DNA of 37,422 nt from a bacterium (GTDB lineage Bacteria; SZUA-79; Acidulodesulfobacterales; Acidulodesulfobacteraceae), in contig JAKAPT010000008.1 of NCBI GenBank assembly GCA_021806885.1, positions 1 through 37,422 on the forward strand, read 5' to 3'. The notes under the pieces are model-generated. The model had not been told where the DNA came from. It saw nothing but the letters and a program-made list of their open reading frames with translations, and did not search any database. Shown here piece after piece: positions 25,580 through 34,296 of this stretch (position 1 is the stretch's first letter; each line of letters begins with the position of its first letter). The position numbers and the translations under genes were made by a program.

Positions 25580-26179
25580 TTAAGATTCTTCGAGTTCAAC
25601 GTTCCAGTAGGCGTTATCCACGAGGCTTAAGAAGGGCATCCATTCCTTATAAAGTATATTGTTAATGGATATATGGTAATATGGAGACCATTCGGGCTTC
25701 CTTGGTTTCTTTATAAGCTTCATCCCTGCTTCTTCCGGGGTCCTTCCGCCTTTTTGCCTGTTGCACGGAATACAGCTGCAAACCACGTTGTCCCACGAGG
25801 ATATCCCTCCGCGGGTCCGGGGAATGACGTGATCTAAGTTTAACTCGCTTTTTTTGAATTCATTGCCGCAATACTGGCACCTGTTCCTGTCTCTTAAAAA
25901 TATGTTCGCCCTGGAAAATTTTATGTGCCTCTTAGGAAGCTTGTCGTAATTTATAAGTATTATGACTCTTGGAATCCTTATGGCCCTGTCTACGAGTCCA
26001 ATGGATTTTGATATATCGGCGGCGGCAAGGTCCTTCCATGATTCGAAGTTAAACGTCCGGTAGTTTTCGTCCACGGCCCTCGCTATTCCCTGGTAAAGAA
26101 GGATAAGGGCCCTCTTGACCGACGTAACATGAACCGGCAGATAAGACCTGTTTAAGACAAGAACGCTTGACGAAAGCAT
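25580..26179 (-). CDS. HNH endonuclease family protein
   Basis: A 199-residue protein with an HNH fold. Residues about 103-150 hold the zinc pairs CQYC and CIPC and the catalytic LDHVIPRTRGG and NVVCSC. The N-terminal part (VLVLNRSYLPVHVTSVKRAL, then LLYQGIARAVDE) is the signature of a widespread bacterial HNH group found outside restriction islands; its cellular role is not established. It lies 122 bp downstream of selA and 5 bp upstream of mlaE. The AT-rich gap before it contains a TATAAT-like box at 26214-26219 without a convincing -35. Confidence 0.88.
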   Translation of the reverse strand: MLSSSVLVLNRSYLPVHVTSVKRALILLYQGIARAVDENYRTFNFESWKDLAAADISKSIGLVDRAIRIPRVIILINYDKLPKRHIKFSRANIFLRDRNRCQYCGNEFKKSELNLDHVIPRTRGGISSWDNVVCSCIPCNRQKGGRTPEEAGMKLIKKPRKPEWSPYYHISINNILYKEWMPFLSLVDNAYWNVELEES

Positions 26180-26301
26180 AAGGCACCAGCCATAAAATAA
26201 ATAAATTTTTATAATTATAACATTAAAATGAAAAAGAAAAAACTAAAATCAATCATAATCGCCAGCTAAGTTTAAAAGTTTGATTATTAAGGGGGGTCAT
26301 T

Positions 26302-27732
26302 TTATGGGCCTAAATTTCTTAATGCATTTGTTATATCTTTAAAATCTCTTCCGGTAATCGTCCTTAAATCCATCATGAACTTGTTATTTTTTATCTTCCC
26401 TATGACGGGAACCCTTGCCTTCAGAAGCAGCCTAGACAATCTGTCCGGATCAATAAGTTTATGGGTAACCGCAAGGGAGAATGTCGGCAGTTCGTAATCC
26501 GGGAGGGCCCCTCCGCCGACAATGCTCTTATCCTCCTTGATTTCAAAATAAAAAAGATTCTTGTCCACGCCGTTATCTTTTTTAATCTGGCTCAAAAGGC
26601 GGAGGGCCTTTTTCTTGATTTCCGGACCCTTAAGGGACAGAAAAGATAAAGTGGGTATATTCCGGACCGCGGCATCGCTATCTTGATATTCAAATAGAAC
26701 CGCTTCGAGGGCGGCAAGCGTCATCTTGTCGATCCTGAAAGCCCTGTTTAACGGATTTGACGCGATCATGTCGACGAATTCGGTTTTTCCCGCGATTATA
26801 CCTGCCTGGGGCCCTCCGAGGAGTTTATCGCCGCTGAACGTTACTATATCGACCCCCGCTTTAATGACCTCCTGGGCCGTAGGTTCATGCGGAAGACCGA
26901 ACCTCTGAATGTCAACAAAACTGCCCGATCCCAGGTCTTCCATTACGGGCACCCGGTATTTTTTCCCGAGCGTAACAATCTCCGGGCTAGAAAGCTCTGA
27001 AACAAAACCCCTCATCCTGAAATTGCTCTGGTGTACCTTTAGTAGGAGCGCGGTATTTTCATTTATACTTTTTTCGTAATCGGATATTTTTGTCTTGTTG
27101 GTAGTACCGACCTCCACGAGAACGGCCCCTGAAGCTTTCATTATATCGGGTATCCTGAAAGAGCCTCCTATTTCGATGAGTTCCCCTCTCGATACAATGA
27201 CCTCCTTTCTCTTTCCTGAGCAAAAAGAGGACAACGCCATAAAAACGGCGGCGGCATTGTTATTTACCGCCACCGCGCTCTCGCAATTCAATATTTTTTG
27301 AACAAGGCGCTCCACGTGGGAATATCTCCTTCCCCGTTTGCCCTCATCGAGATTATACTCGAGGTTTGAGTATGAACCGGATATATCCTCAACATTTTTT
27401 ATTGCCCTTTCCGGAAGGATGGAACGCCCAAGGTTGGTGTGGATTACAACGCCCGTGCCGTTCACCACTCTTTTGAGATTAAAGGAAAATTCCTTCAAAT
27501 CATTAATCATTTTTCGCGCGAAATAAGAAGGAGAGAAAATGTCGTTTGCAACCTCTCCTTCCTTTCCTTTATTTAATAAGTCAATTACCTCGTTCTTTTT
27601 TTTGTTAATTAAGGCATTTAACCTTTCTTTGACGAAAAAGCGGGGGAAATCTTTCGCGAAAATTTTAAGTTCCCGGTCTTCAAGGATTTCCTGAACGGCG
27701 GGAAACTTTCTTAGAATCTCATTTTTTTTCAA
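26302..27732 (-). CDS. selA: L-seryl-tRNA(Sec) selenium transferase
   Basis: A 476-residue PLP enzyme converting Ser-tRNA(Sec) to Sec-tRNA(Sec) with selenophosphate from SelD. The N-terminal domain starts LRKFPAVQEIL; the core holds NGTGVVIHTNLGRS, AVNNNAAAVFMAL, SRGELIEIGGSFRIPDIM, EVGTTNKT, EDLGSGS and the PLP lysine K303 in FSGDKLLGGPQAG. The start appears to be TTG at 27732 with GGGGGTG upstream, since no in-frame ATG lies near the family N-terminus. It begins 6 bp after the recO stop. Together with the UGA-containing selD it shows that the organism inserts selenocysteine. Confidence 0.95.
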   Translation of the reverse strand: MKKNEILRKFPAVQEILEDRELKIFAKDFPRFFVKERLNALINKKKNEVIDLLNKGKEGEVANDIFSPSYFARKMINDLKEFSFNLKRVVNGTGVVIHTNLGRSILPERAIKNVEDISGSYSNLEYNLDEGKRGRRYSHVERLVQKILNCESAVAVNNNAAAVFMALSSFCSGKRKEVIVSRGELIEIGGSFRIPDIMKASGAVLVEVGTTNKTKISDYEKSINENTALLLKVHQSNFRMRGFVSELSSPEIVTLGKKYRVPVMEDLGSGSFVDIQRFGLPHEPTAQEVIKAGVDIVTFSGDKLLGGPQAGIIAGKTEFVDMIASNPLNRAFRIDKMTLAALEAVLFEYQDSDAAVRNIPTLSFLSLKGPEIKKKALRLLSQIKKDNGVDKNLFYFEIKEDKSIVGGGALPDYELPTFSLAVTHKLIDPDRLSRLLLKARVPVIGKIKNNKFMMDLRTITGRDFKDITNALRNLGP

Positions 27733-27738
27733 GGATAT

Positions 27739-28536
27739 TCACACCCCCTGTATGTTCAGTCCTGTATAATTCAATTTATTTCCCGTATGAAATGACAGGA
27801 AATTTCCAAGAAAGAGAAGGCACTCTCTTAATATTTCATCGCTAACGACAAGCTTGTTCGTTATCGATATATCGGAGCCGGACATTAGTTCGGACAGATT
27901 TATAAAATTAACCGGAATTCCCTTCAGGTCCCACTGATTGCCCCGCCTGACCTCTGATTCGGCGCAATCTTTACATACCACTCCCCCTTTTTTGAGGCTG
28001 AAATAAAAATTATTATGCCTGTTCGCGCACGAACATGCCGTACAACTGGTAAAATTCGGGAAGATGCCGTTATACCTGAGAAGATGGGAGATAAAATATA
28101 TCTCGTATTTTAAAAGTATTGTATTAATATTGTTCATGCCGCGGGCATCGGTTATGCCGTTAAGCCCGCTGTACACGGAGCGGATAAGTTTAAAAATATT
28201 TTTGTTTTTATCCCTTTCCTGACATAAAACCCTGGAAATTTCAATAATTTTGGAAATAAAAAGATAAGCGTCTATATCCTTCCGTATGTTCTTGTAATCC
28301 TCCACCAATTCTACTTCGTATAGTATGTCGATGGTCATACCGGGTTTTTCATAAAATTTAATCTTTGTAAGCATGGCGGGTTCAAGCTTGCCGAGAAACC
28401 TTTTCCTGCTCTTCCTGGCATTGTTGGCAAAGCAGGTAATCCTGCCGTAATCTTCGGTGACGTAACCCAAAAGAAGATCGGCTTCGTTCATTTTTTTCGC
28501 GTATATTACAAAAGCGTTTGTGGAATGAAGCTTCAT
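27739..28536 (-). CDS. recO: DNA repair protein RecO
   Basis: A 265-residue recombination mediator that loads RecA in the RecFOR pathway. It has an N-terminal OB fold (STNAFVIYAKKMNEADLLLG, then GRITCFANNARKSRKRFLGKLEP), a helical middle and a C-terminal zinc site with two CxxC pairs (CTAC and CKDC). ATG at 28536 is preferred over 28593: it matches RecO N-termini and overlaps the upstream stop in the ATGA arrangement. Close spacing to selA suggests one transcript. Confidence 0.9.
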   Translation of the reverse strand: MKLHSTNAFVIYAKKMNEADLLLGYVTEDYGRITCFANNARKSRKRFLGKLEPAMLTKIKFYEKPGMTIDILYEVELVEDYKNIRKDIDAYLFISKIIEISRVLCQERDKNKNIFKLIRSVYSGLNGITDARGMNNINTILLKYEIYFISHLLRYNGIFPNFTSCTACSCANRHNNFYFSLKKGGVVCKDCAESEVRRGNQWDLKGIPVNFINLSELMSGSDISITNKLVVSDEILRECLLFLGNFLSFHTGNKLNYTGLNIQGV

Positions 28537-28901
28537 TGTCCGGAATGAAATATTATAAAAATTCCAGTTATTATTACAAAAACCCCTATCCATCTCTTGA
28601 GGCTTACTTCTTCCTTAAGGAATATTCTCGATAAAAGCACCACGATAACGTAGCCGCTTGAAAGCATTGGATACGCAACTGAAAGCGGAAGCCTTGAGAG
28701 GGCCATCAGGTAAAATACGGTGGCAAGAAAAAGCATTATAAGCGCGGCGAATATATAAGGATTTAAAAAAACAAAAAATGATTTCACGCCAATTTTCAAA
28801 TGGCTTTTTTTAATTTTCCCGGAGCCTATTTTTTGCAAAACCTGCCCGACGGATGTAAATAATACGGCCAGAAACATGAAGATATAGATTTTAATAAGCA
28901 T
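28533..28901 (-). CDS. small four-helix SMR/EamA-type transporter
   Basis: A 122-residue membrane protein with four predicted helices (about 3-20, 42-66, 70-90 and 98-118). LSRLPLSVAYPMLSSGYVIV is the signature of the small multidrug resistance/ArnE-like half-transporters, which dimerise. Substrate is unknown: drug efflux and lipid-linked sugar flipping are both found in this group. The start overlaps the murT stop (TAATG) and its stop overlaps the recO start, so it is translationally linked on both sides; the murT link makes an envelope role attractive but unproven. Confidence 0.75.
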   Translation of the reverse strand: MLIKIYIFMFLAVLFTSVGQVLQKIGSGKIKKSHLKIGVKSFFVFLNPYIFAALIMLFLATVFYLMALSRLPLSVAYPMLSSGYVIVVLLSRIFLKEEVSLKRWIGVFVIITGIFIIFHSGQ

Positions 28902-30316
28902 TAAGAAATATACCTTCTAAGATTCGCGAGCTCGGTATAGGTGGACAGGACAAAAACATTCCCGCGCTCCTCTTTTTTTCTTTCGTGTATTCCCGCGATA
29001 TATTTTAAGGATTTTTTCATGTCGTGCTCGACGGTGATTTTTTCTTTACCAATGCCTGCCGTTTTTAATCTTACCGCCATATCAAAGGGCCTTAAGCCGG
29101 TAATAACAATATTACCAAAAATTTTTACAAAAGGTTCGAAATTAACGTCCCAGATCCATGAAACGTCTCTTCCGTCCGCGTCCCTGTCTGAAAAAGCAAA
29201 GAGGGCGTCAACGGATTTTAGTCCGCTGCCGGCTATCTTTTCAAGTACCCTGTCGAACCCGGAGGGATTCTTGACAAGGTCCACGTTTATTTCCATTCCC
29301 CTGTACGAGCCCTTATAAGAGCGTCCATACCTTGTCCTAAAATTTTCGAACGAATTTCCAATAGCCGCTTCAGGAACATTAAACTTTGAGAGGACCGCGT
29401 ACGCCGCTAAATAGTTCGCCATGTTATAATCGCCTTCGACAGATGGCTTGAAGGAAAGCGATTTGCCCGTATCCCCGTCTGAAATTGTTTTGTAACCGCC
29501 TGGAGCCGAACCGGCCGATATACGGGGGGATGGATTTTGAAACCCGCATTTGCCGCATCTGAACTTTAACAGGAATATGTTCCCGGCACTGCCGGTATAT
29601 TCAAGGATATTTCCGCAGTTTGGACATGCCATCGCGTCCGCGGGGACAAGGGGGGAGCTATTCCATGCACCCTTTGCGGGGCGGGCAGCTGCCTGTTCCT
29701 GAGACGCGTTTTCAATGAAACCATAATATAACGCATGATTATTAAGCCCGTATCCGATAGACGAGGCCAGGGGCTCATAAGACGGCAGGACAAAAAACGG
29801 ATTGTACCGGAGCGCTTTCACCGCGTTTTTAATTTCGGTGACAGTTGTATTTACTTCACCGTATCTGTCAAGCTGGTCCCTGTACAGGTTTGTAACGACT
29901 ATGACCTCGGGCTTAAGCCTGGAAACAATGTAGGGAAAAATCTTTTCGTCCGTCTCCGCCACCAGAAATTTTGAGTTGAATCTGAAATTAAGCCCATATC
30001 CTCCCATAATTGCCCCGAAAATCCCGTTGGGCATATTAGCGCCATTCAGGTTGGCGCATACCGTTTCACCGGAGGCTTTAAGACCTTCCGCTATGAGGTT
30101 TGACGCGGTGGTCTTGCCATTTGTCCCTGTCACAATTATTATATGGGTATTGCCTGAGGTTACGTCCCTCGAAAGATCATCAAATATATTCCTGTCCAAT
30201 ATTTTTAACAGATGAGCGGGAAGAACACCCCCCTGCCTCATGAAAATTTTATTAAGAATAAATTTCAGGAAAAAATAGATTATAATTTCAAATTTTTCTT
30301 TAAAACTTAAATACAT
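28901..30316 (-). CDS. murT: lipid II isoglutaminyl synthase, ATP-ligase subunit MurT
   Basis: A 471-residue Mur-ligase-like protein that activates the D-Glu alpha-carboxylate of lipid II for amidation, using ammonia from GatD. The P-loop is VTGTNGKTT (about 62-70), followed by VVTNLYRDQLDRYGE. A four-cysteine zinc ribbon typical of MurT is present (C231, C234, C254, C257), and the C-terminal domain has LVKNPSGFDRVLEKI, FSDRDADGRDVSWIWDVNFE and RRYIS at the end. A Pro/Ala-rich insert (about 207-228) precedes the ribbon. Full-length MurF/MurE features are absent. This enzyme is characteristic of Gram-positive bacteria, so its presence with a diderm gene set is notable. Partner gatD is at 34277-35047. 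Confidence 0.9.
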   Translation of the reverse strand: MYLSFKEKFEIIIYFFLKFILNKIFMRQGGVLPAHLLKILDRNIFDDLSRDVTSGNTHIIIVTGTNGKTTASNLIAEGLKASGETVCANLNGANMPNGIFGAIMGGYGLNFRFNSKFLVAETDEKIFPYIVSRLKPEVIVVTNLYRDQLDRYGEVNTTVTEIKNAVKALRYNPFFVLPSYEPLASSIGYGLNNHALYYGFIENASQEQAAARPAKGAWNSSPLVPADAMACPNCGNILEYTGSAGNIFLLKFRCGKCGFQNPSPRISAGSAPGGYKTISDGDTGKSLSFKPSVEGDYNMANYLAAYAVLSKFNVPEAAIGNSFENFRTRYGRSYKGSYRGMEINVDLVKNPSGFDRVLEKIAGSGLKSVDALFAFSDRDADGRDVSWIWDVNFEPFVKIFGNIVITGLRPFDMAVRLKTAGIGKEKITVEHDMKKSLKYIAGIHERKKEERGNVFVLSTYTELANLRRYIS

Positions 30317-30359
30317 AATAAATTTAATTAATTACAAAATTATTTATAAATATCAATAA

Positions 30360-30412
30360 GTTAGAAGTGATTAAAAATTAATCAAAATGATTAACTCATT
30401 AATTTTTCTAAC
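30360..30412. promoter_or_regulatory. nested AT-rich palindromes between metH and murT
   Basis: The 153-bp gap holds GTTAGAA/TTCTAAC arms (30360-30366 and 30406-30412) enclosing a 10-bp stem AAAAATTAAT/ATTAATTTTT. Within it, TTAATCA-AAA-TGATTAA (30378-30394) is a perfect dyad of operator type. It might end metH transcription, act as an operator for murT or do both; no T-run follows the stem. Confidence 0.45.
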
Positions 30413-30469
30413 AAACTTTAATTTAAGAATAAAGGGTTTCAAAAAAAATTAACAGATTTTGTGGAATTG

Positions 30470-32908
30470 TCATGAACCCTTTATAAATTTCTTAATTTTT
30501 TCAACCGCTTCCATGGCATCCTTTGCGTAAATGTCGGCGTTTATTGAATTTGCGTAATCCTCTGTTACGACAGCCCCGCCAACCATTGAGAATGCCTTTA
30601 TGCCATGTTCCTTTAACTCCTTTATAACGCGTTCCATTTCCCCGACGGTCGTCGTCATAAGGGCGGAAAGTCCCACAAAGGTCACGTTATTTTTTTTCGC
30701 CTCTTCTATAATCCTCTCCGTTTTAACATTTCTTCCAAGGTCTATTACTTCATAACCGTTATTCTCGAGGAGCATGGATACGATATTTTTCCCTATGTCA
30801 TGGACGTCCCCTTCAACGGTGGCCATTAATATTCTTGGGCCTGTAAGCGACAAGCTTTTGGGAACTTCCTCTTTAATTCTTGAAAAAGCGATTTTCATTG
30901 CTTCAGCGCTCTCCATAACCTGCGGCAGGAAATAAATGTTTTTGTTAAACAACCTCCCTACCTCCTCCAGTGCCGGAATAAGGTATTTGTTGCCTATCTC
31001 CAGCGGAAGCACGCCGCCTCTAAGCAGGTCTTCGACGTAAAAAACGACATTTTCCTTTTCGCCCCGAAGAACGCTTTCATAAAGTTTTTGCCCGGAAGAC
31101 TTGTTTTGCCGCTCTGGATTACAGGCGTTTTTTTCGGAACTGAAATTTTTAGCCGCAACAGAGTATTTATTTATGTAGTTCTTAAAGAGAAAATCCTTTC
31201 CCAGAAGTCCCGAGGACGCATAAAATCCCGCCATAATGAACTCATCTCCGGGATTCGCTATTGCGGCGCTTAAACCCTCCTTAAGGCAAAGCGCGAGAAA
31301 GGCGGCATTGATGTAAGGCCTGCGCGGGAGACCGAAAGAAACGTTGCTTACGCCAAGAACCGTGGGAAGGTTAAGCATGCCCCTGTTCTTCGCGAGGGCT
31401 TCCAACGTTATCACCGCCTTTTCCTGGCCGGCGCTTGCGGGAAGCGTAAGAAGGTCTATAATAATATCGTATGGCTTTATTCCATAATCTATAAGCCTTT
31501 GGTAAATTCTGTATGCTACCTCGATCCTTTTTTCAGGTGTTTCGGGTATTCCTGAATCGTCGAGCGAAAGAATCAAAACAGCCGCTCCGTATTTTTTAAC
31601 CAGGGGCATTATTCTTTCTATTTTTTTTTCTTCCCCGCTTATGGAGTTAACAAGCGGCTTCCCCGGATAAATCATCAGGGCTTCTTCTAGCGCGCCTGGA
31701 TCTGACGAATCTATCGCGAGGGGGACATTTACGACCGATGTGGCGGCAACAATACCCTTTTTCATAAGAATAGACTCGTCTGTCCCGGGCACACCGACAT
31801 TTAAATCCAGCATCGCGGCACCAGATTCAACCTGTTTTATGGCAGCTTCCCTTATGTAATTAGTCCTGCCATTTTTAAGCTCTTCTATGAATTCCTTTTT
31901 GCCTGTCGGGTTTATCCTCTCACCGATTATAATTGGGGGGTGGTTATAACCGCACGCTACGAAATCTGTCCTCGAAGTAATAAGAAGACCTTTTTCTTTT
32001 TTTATTCCTTTCTCCGGAAGCCTTGCCAGATTAACCTTCGATACCTCTGACGAAAGGGCTTTAATAAAGGTTTCATCGCTGCCGCAGCATGAAGAAATAA
32101 TTCTTACGCCTATAAGCGCGAGTTCCTCGACGAGCGCGGTAAAATCCTCCGGCTTGCCGGGAAAGACGGTTTTGCCGTCCATGAGCTTTGGCAGGCCCGC
32201 ATTTGGCTTTGAAATAAATGGGACATCCGTAACGGAAGCCATCTTCTTTATTATTTCGTAAATCCCGGCCGGACCTACGGAACAGTTCGCGCCGATGACA
32301 TCCGCGCCAAGACTGTCCGCTGTTATCGCGAAAACCTCCGGCGTTGTTCCCAGTATTGTCCTGAAGGTTTCATCGAACGTCATCATGGCGACAATAGGTT
32401 TATCGCACAATTCTTTCACTGCGATTATGGCGCTTCTTACCTCCTGCAGGTCTATCATGGTCTCCAGCTGAAATATATCCGCGCCCGCTTCAAGCCCGGC
32501 CCTTACCTGCTCCTTGTATATTTCAACGCTTTCCTTGAAAGTAATATCGCCTACGGGGTATATAAATTTTCCCGTGGGTCCAAGGGACATGGCGGCAAGG
32601 ATATTATCGCCAAACGCATCTTTAATGGCTTTTACGGCGTTGAAGTTTACTACATGAAGTCTGTCCGCCAGCCCGTATTCGGCAAGCTTTATCCTGTTTC
32701 CCCCGAAGGTGTTGGCTACAATGATTTCGCTTCCCGCGTTACGATATCTTTCATGAACGTCTTTTACGTGCTTGATTTTTTCGGATATGTTAAAACTTTC
32801 GGGAATAAGGCCTTTAGGAAGAAGGTTTTGGGCCTGGAGCATGGTTCCCATCGCCCCGTCGGAAAGCAGTAATCTCTTTTTTAATTCCGCCCTGAAATCT
32901 TTAATCAT
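30470..32908 (-). CDS. metH: cobalamin-dependent methionine synthase lacking the reactivation domain
   Basis: An 812-residue enzyme transferring methyl from 5-methyl-THF to homocysteine through cobalamin. Order of domains: homocysteine-binding barrel (about 1-290; zinc Cys in GANCSVGP and ISSCCGS), pterin-binding barrel (about 320-580; IIGERINPTGKKEF, LDLNVGVPG), B12 cap and B12-binding Rossmann domain (about 610-812) with D-x-H-x-x-G in DVHDIGKNIV, where His703 would ligate cobalt. The chain ends soon after VGGAVVTEDYAN, so the about 330-residue SAM-binding activation domain of E. coli MetH (1,227 residues) is missing. It starts 5 bp after the murI stop. Confidence 0.94.
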   Translation of the reverse strand: MIKDFRAELKKRLLLSDGAMGTMLQAQNLLPKGLIPESFNISEKIKHVKDVHERYRNAGSEIIVANTFGGNRIKLAEYGLADRLHVVNFNAVKAIKDAFGDNILAAMSLGPTGKFIYPVGDITFKESVEIYKEQVRAGLEAGADIFQLETMIDLQEVRSAIIAVKELCDKPIVAMMTFDETFRTILGTTPEVFAITADSLGADVIGANCSVGPAGIYEIIKKMASVTDVPFISKPNAGLPKLMDGKTVFPGKPEDFTALVEELALIGVRIISSCCGSDETFIKALSSEVSKVNLARLPEKGIKKEKGLLITSRTDFVACGYNHPPIIIGERINPTGKKEFIEELKNGRTNYIREAAIKQVESGAAMLDLNVGVPGTDESILMKKGIVAATSVVNVPLAIDSSDPGALEEALMIYPGKPLVNSISGEEKKIERIMPLVKKYGAAVLILSLDDSGIPETPEKRIEVAYRIYQRLIDYGIKPYDIIIDLLTLPASAGQEKAVITLEALAKNRGMLNLPTVLGVSNVSFGLPRRPYINAAFLALCLKEGLSAAIANPGDEFIMAGFYASSGLLGKDFLFKNYINKYSVAAKNFSSEKNACNPERQNKSSGQKLYESVLRGEKENVVFYVEDLLRGGVLPLEIGNKYLIPALEEVGRLFNKNIYFLPQVMESAEAMKIAFSRIKEEVPKSLSLTGPRILMATVEGDVHDIGKNIVSMLLENNGYEVIDLGRNVKTERIIEEAKKNNVTFVGLSALMTTTVGEMERVIKELKEHGIKAFSMVGGAVVTEDYANSINADIYAKDAMEAVEKIKKFIKGS

Positions 32909-32913
32909 TTGTT

Positions 32914-33756
32914 TTATGTGAAATCGGAAATAATGCCTATGTTCTCAATATTCATGTTAAGAAACTTGCCGCCAAGCTCCACAAACCTGCCCGGATCGTC
33001 CGAAACGAAAAATTGGTTAATGCCGGAAACTTCTCCCTCTTTCAACATATTCTCTTTTTCAAGAAAATTTTTTATGAAAAGGGCTGCTTCCACGCCTGAG
33101 TCTATTATTTCCATACCCTTGCCGACGACCCCCTCTATCAGGTCTTTAATAATAGGGTAATGCGTGCATCCAAGAACAAGGCAGTACGGGTTTTCCTGTT
33201 TCACGGGATCAAGATAATAACTTACTATCCTTTTCGCTATATCCCTTCCAAAGCCGTTTCCGGTCCCAAGGCCTAACCCCTCCTCGACAATAGGGACAAG
33301 CAGGGGACAGGATTTTTCTATCACTTTACCGAAAGCCAATCCCCGATTTTTAAATTCCTGTAAAATAGCCCTGGAATAGGCTGTGCTTTTAATAGTTGCT
33401 TGCGTTCCTATGACGGCTATAGTACGGCCACCGGAAACCGCCGCGGCCTTCTTTGCCCCAGGCTCTATAACTCCGAACACTGGAATTTTTACTTCCCTCC
33501 GCAAATCATCCATTGCAAGGCTTGAAGACGTATTGCAGGCTATAACTATAATTTTTACGCCCTTCCGGATTAAAAACCCCGATATCTCCTTAGAGTATTT
33601 TATTATGGTTTCTTTAGACTTGTTGCCGTAGGGAACCCTTGCCGTATCTCCAAAATAAATCAGGTCCTCGCCGGGAAGTATTTTCCTTATTTCTTTAAAA
33701 ACCGTGAGCCCCCCAAGGCCGGAGTCAAATATTCCTATTGGACTTCTGTTTGGCAT
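32914..33756 (-). CDS. murI: glutamate racemase
   Basis: A 280-residue cofactor-independent racemase supplying D-glutamate for peptidoglycan. Two catalytic cysteines are in place: C74 (VIACNTSSS) and C196 (LGCTHYP), with GIFDSGLGGLTVF at the N-terminus and YFGDTARVPYG. Length is standard. It is divergent from queF across 96 bp and 5 bp upstream of metH. Its placement among murT and gatD fits a D-Glu theme: the enzyme makes the residue that MurT/GatD later amidates in lipid II. Confidence 0.95.
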   Translation of the reverse strand: MPNRSPIGIFDSGLGGLTVFKEIRKILPGEDLIYFGDTARVPYGNKSKETIIKYSKEISGFLIRKGVKIIVIACNTSSSLAMDDLRREVKIPVFGVIEPGAKKAAAVSGGRTIAVIGTQATIKSTAYSRAILQEFKNRGLAFGKVIEKSCPLLVPIVEEGLGLGTGNGFGRDIAKRIVSYYLDPVKQENPYCLVLGCTHYPIIKDLIEGVVGKGMEIIDSGVEAALFIKNFLEKENMLKEGEVSGINQFFVSDDPGRFVELGGKFLNMNIENIGIISDFT

Positions 33757-33852
33757 GCGAGTTTATTGAAAATATTAATAGTATTTACGTGGATATTCTG
33801 ATAAAATATATTATTATTATAATTAATTAATTCCGGTATATCAAACAAATAA

Positions 33853-34296
33853 ATGTCCCCGGGGAAAGGCAGGTTTTTCGATAAAAGGTTTGACGTCCAG
33901 AAAAAAGAGAACATCGACGTCAATGCGCTGGAAACGCTTCCGTTCGATTATCCGCAGGGTAACACAACCGTTACCATCGGGACAAAGGAATTTACCTCTG
34001 TTTGCCCATGGTCGGGATTACCCGACACCGCAGAGCTTTTAATCACTTATATTCCCGATAAAAAACTGGTTGAAATGAAATCCCTTAAATACTACCTTCT
34101 TTCTTTCAGGAACGTGGGTATTCTTCAGGAACATGCGGCAAACAGAATATTAAAGGATTTAAGCGCTCTCTTAAAACCTAAGTTAATGGAAATTGAGGCA
34201 AGGTTTGAATCGAGGGGAGGACTTAACACGATAGTAAGGGCGAGTTATAGCGCTCGAAAAGCAAGGCTGCCCCGCTCTAAACGACGAAGCCTTTAA
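33853..34296 (+). CDS. queF: preQ0 reductase QueF
   Basis: A 147-residue type I (unimodular) NADPH-dependent 7-cyano-7-deazaguanine reductase, making preQ1 for queuosine tRNA modification. The thioimide-forming cysteine is C51 in FTSVCPWSG and the proton donor is D58 (GLPD). The NADPH/folding motif is MKSLKYYLLSFRN. Start chosen as the ATG at 33853, giving normal length. It converges on gatD with a 20-bp overlap. No preQ1 riboswitch was recognised in the short leader; a TATAAT box lies at 33818-33823 without a clear -35. Confidence 0.93.
   Translation: MSPGKGRFFDKRFDVQKKENIDVNALETLPFDYPQGNTTVTIGTKEFTSVCPWSGLPDTAELLITYIPDKKLVEMKSLKYYLLSFRNVGILQEHAANRILKDLSALLKPKLMEIEARFESRGGLNTIVRASYSARKARLPRSKRRSL

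Noticed and set aside
33757-33852. preQ1 riboswitch before queF
   Set aside because: The 96-bp region lacks a GC stem with an A-rich tail containing the preQ1 aptamer core; only AT-rich promoter-like DNA is seen.
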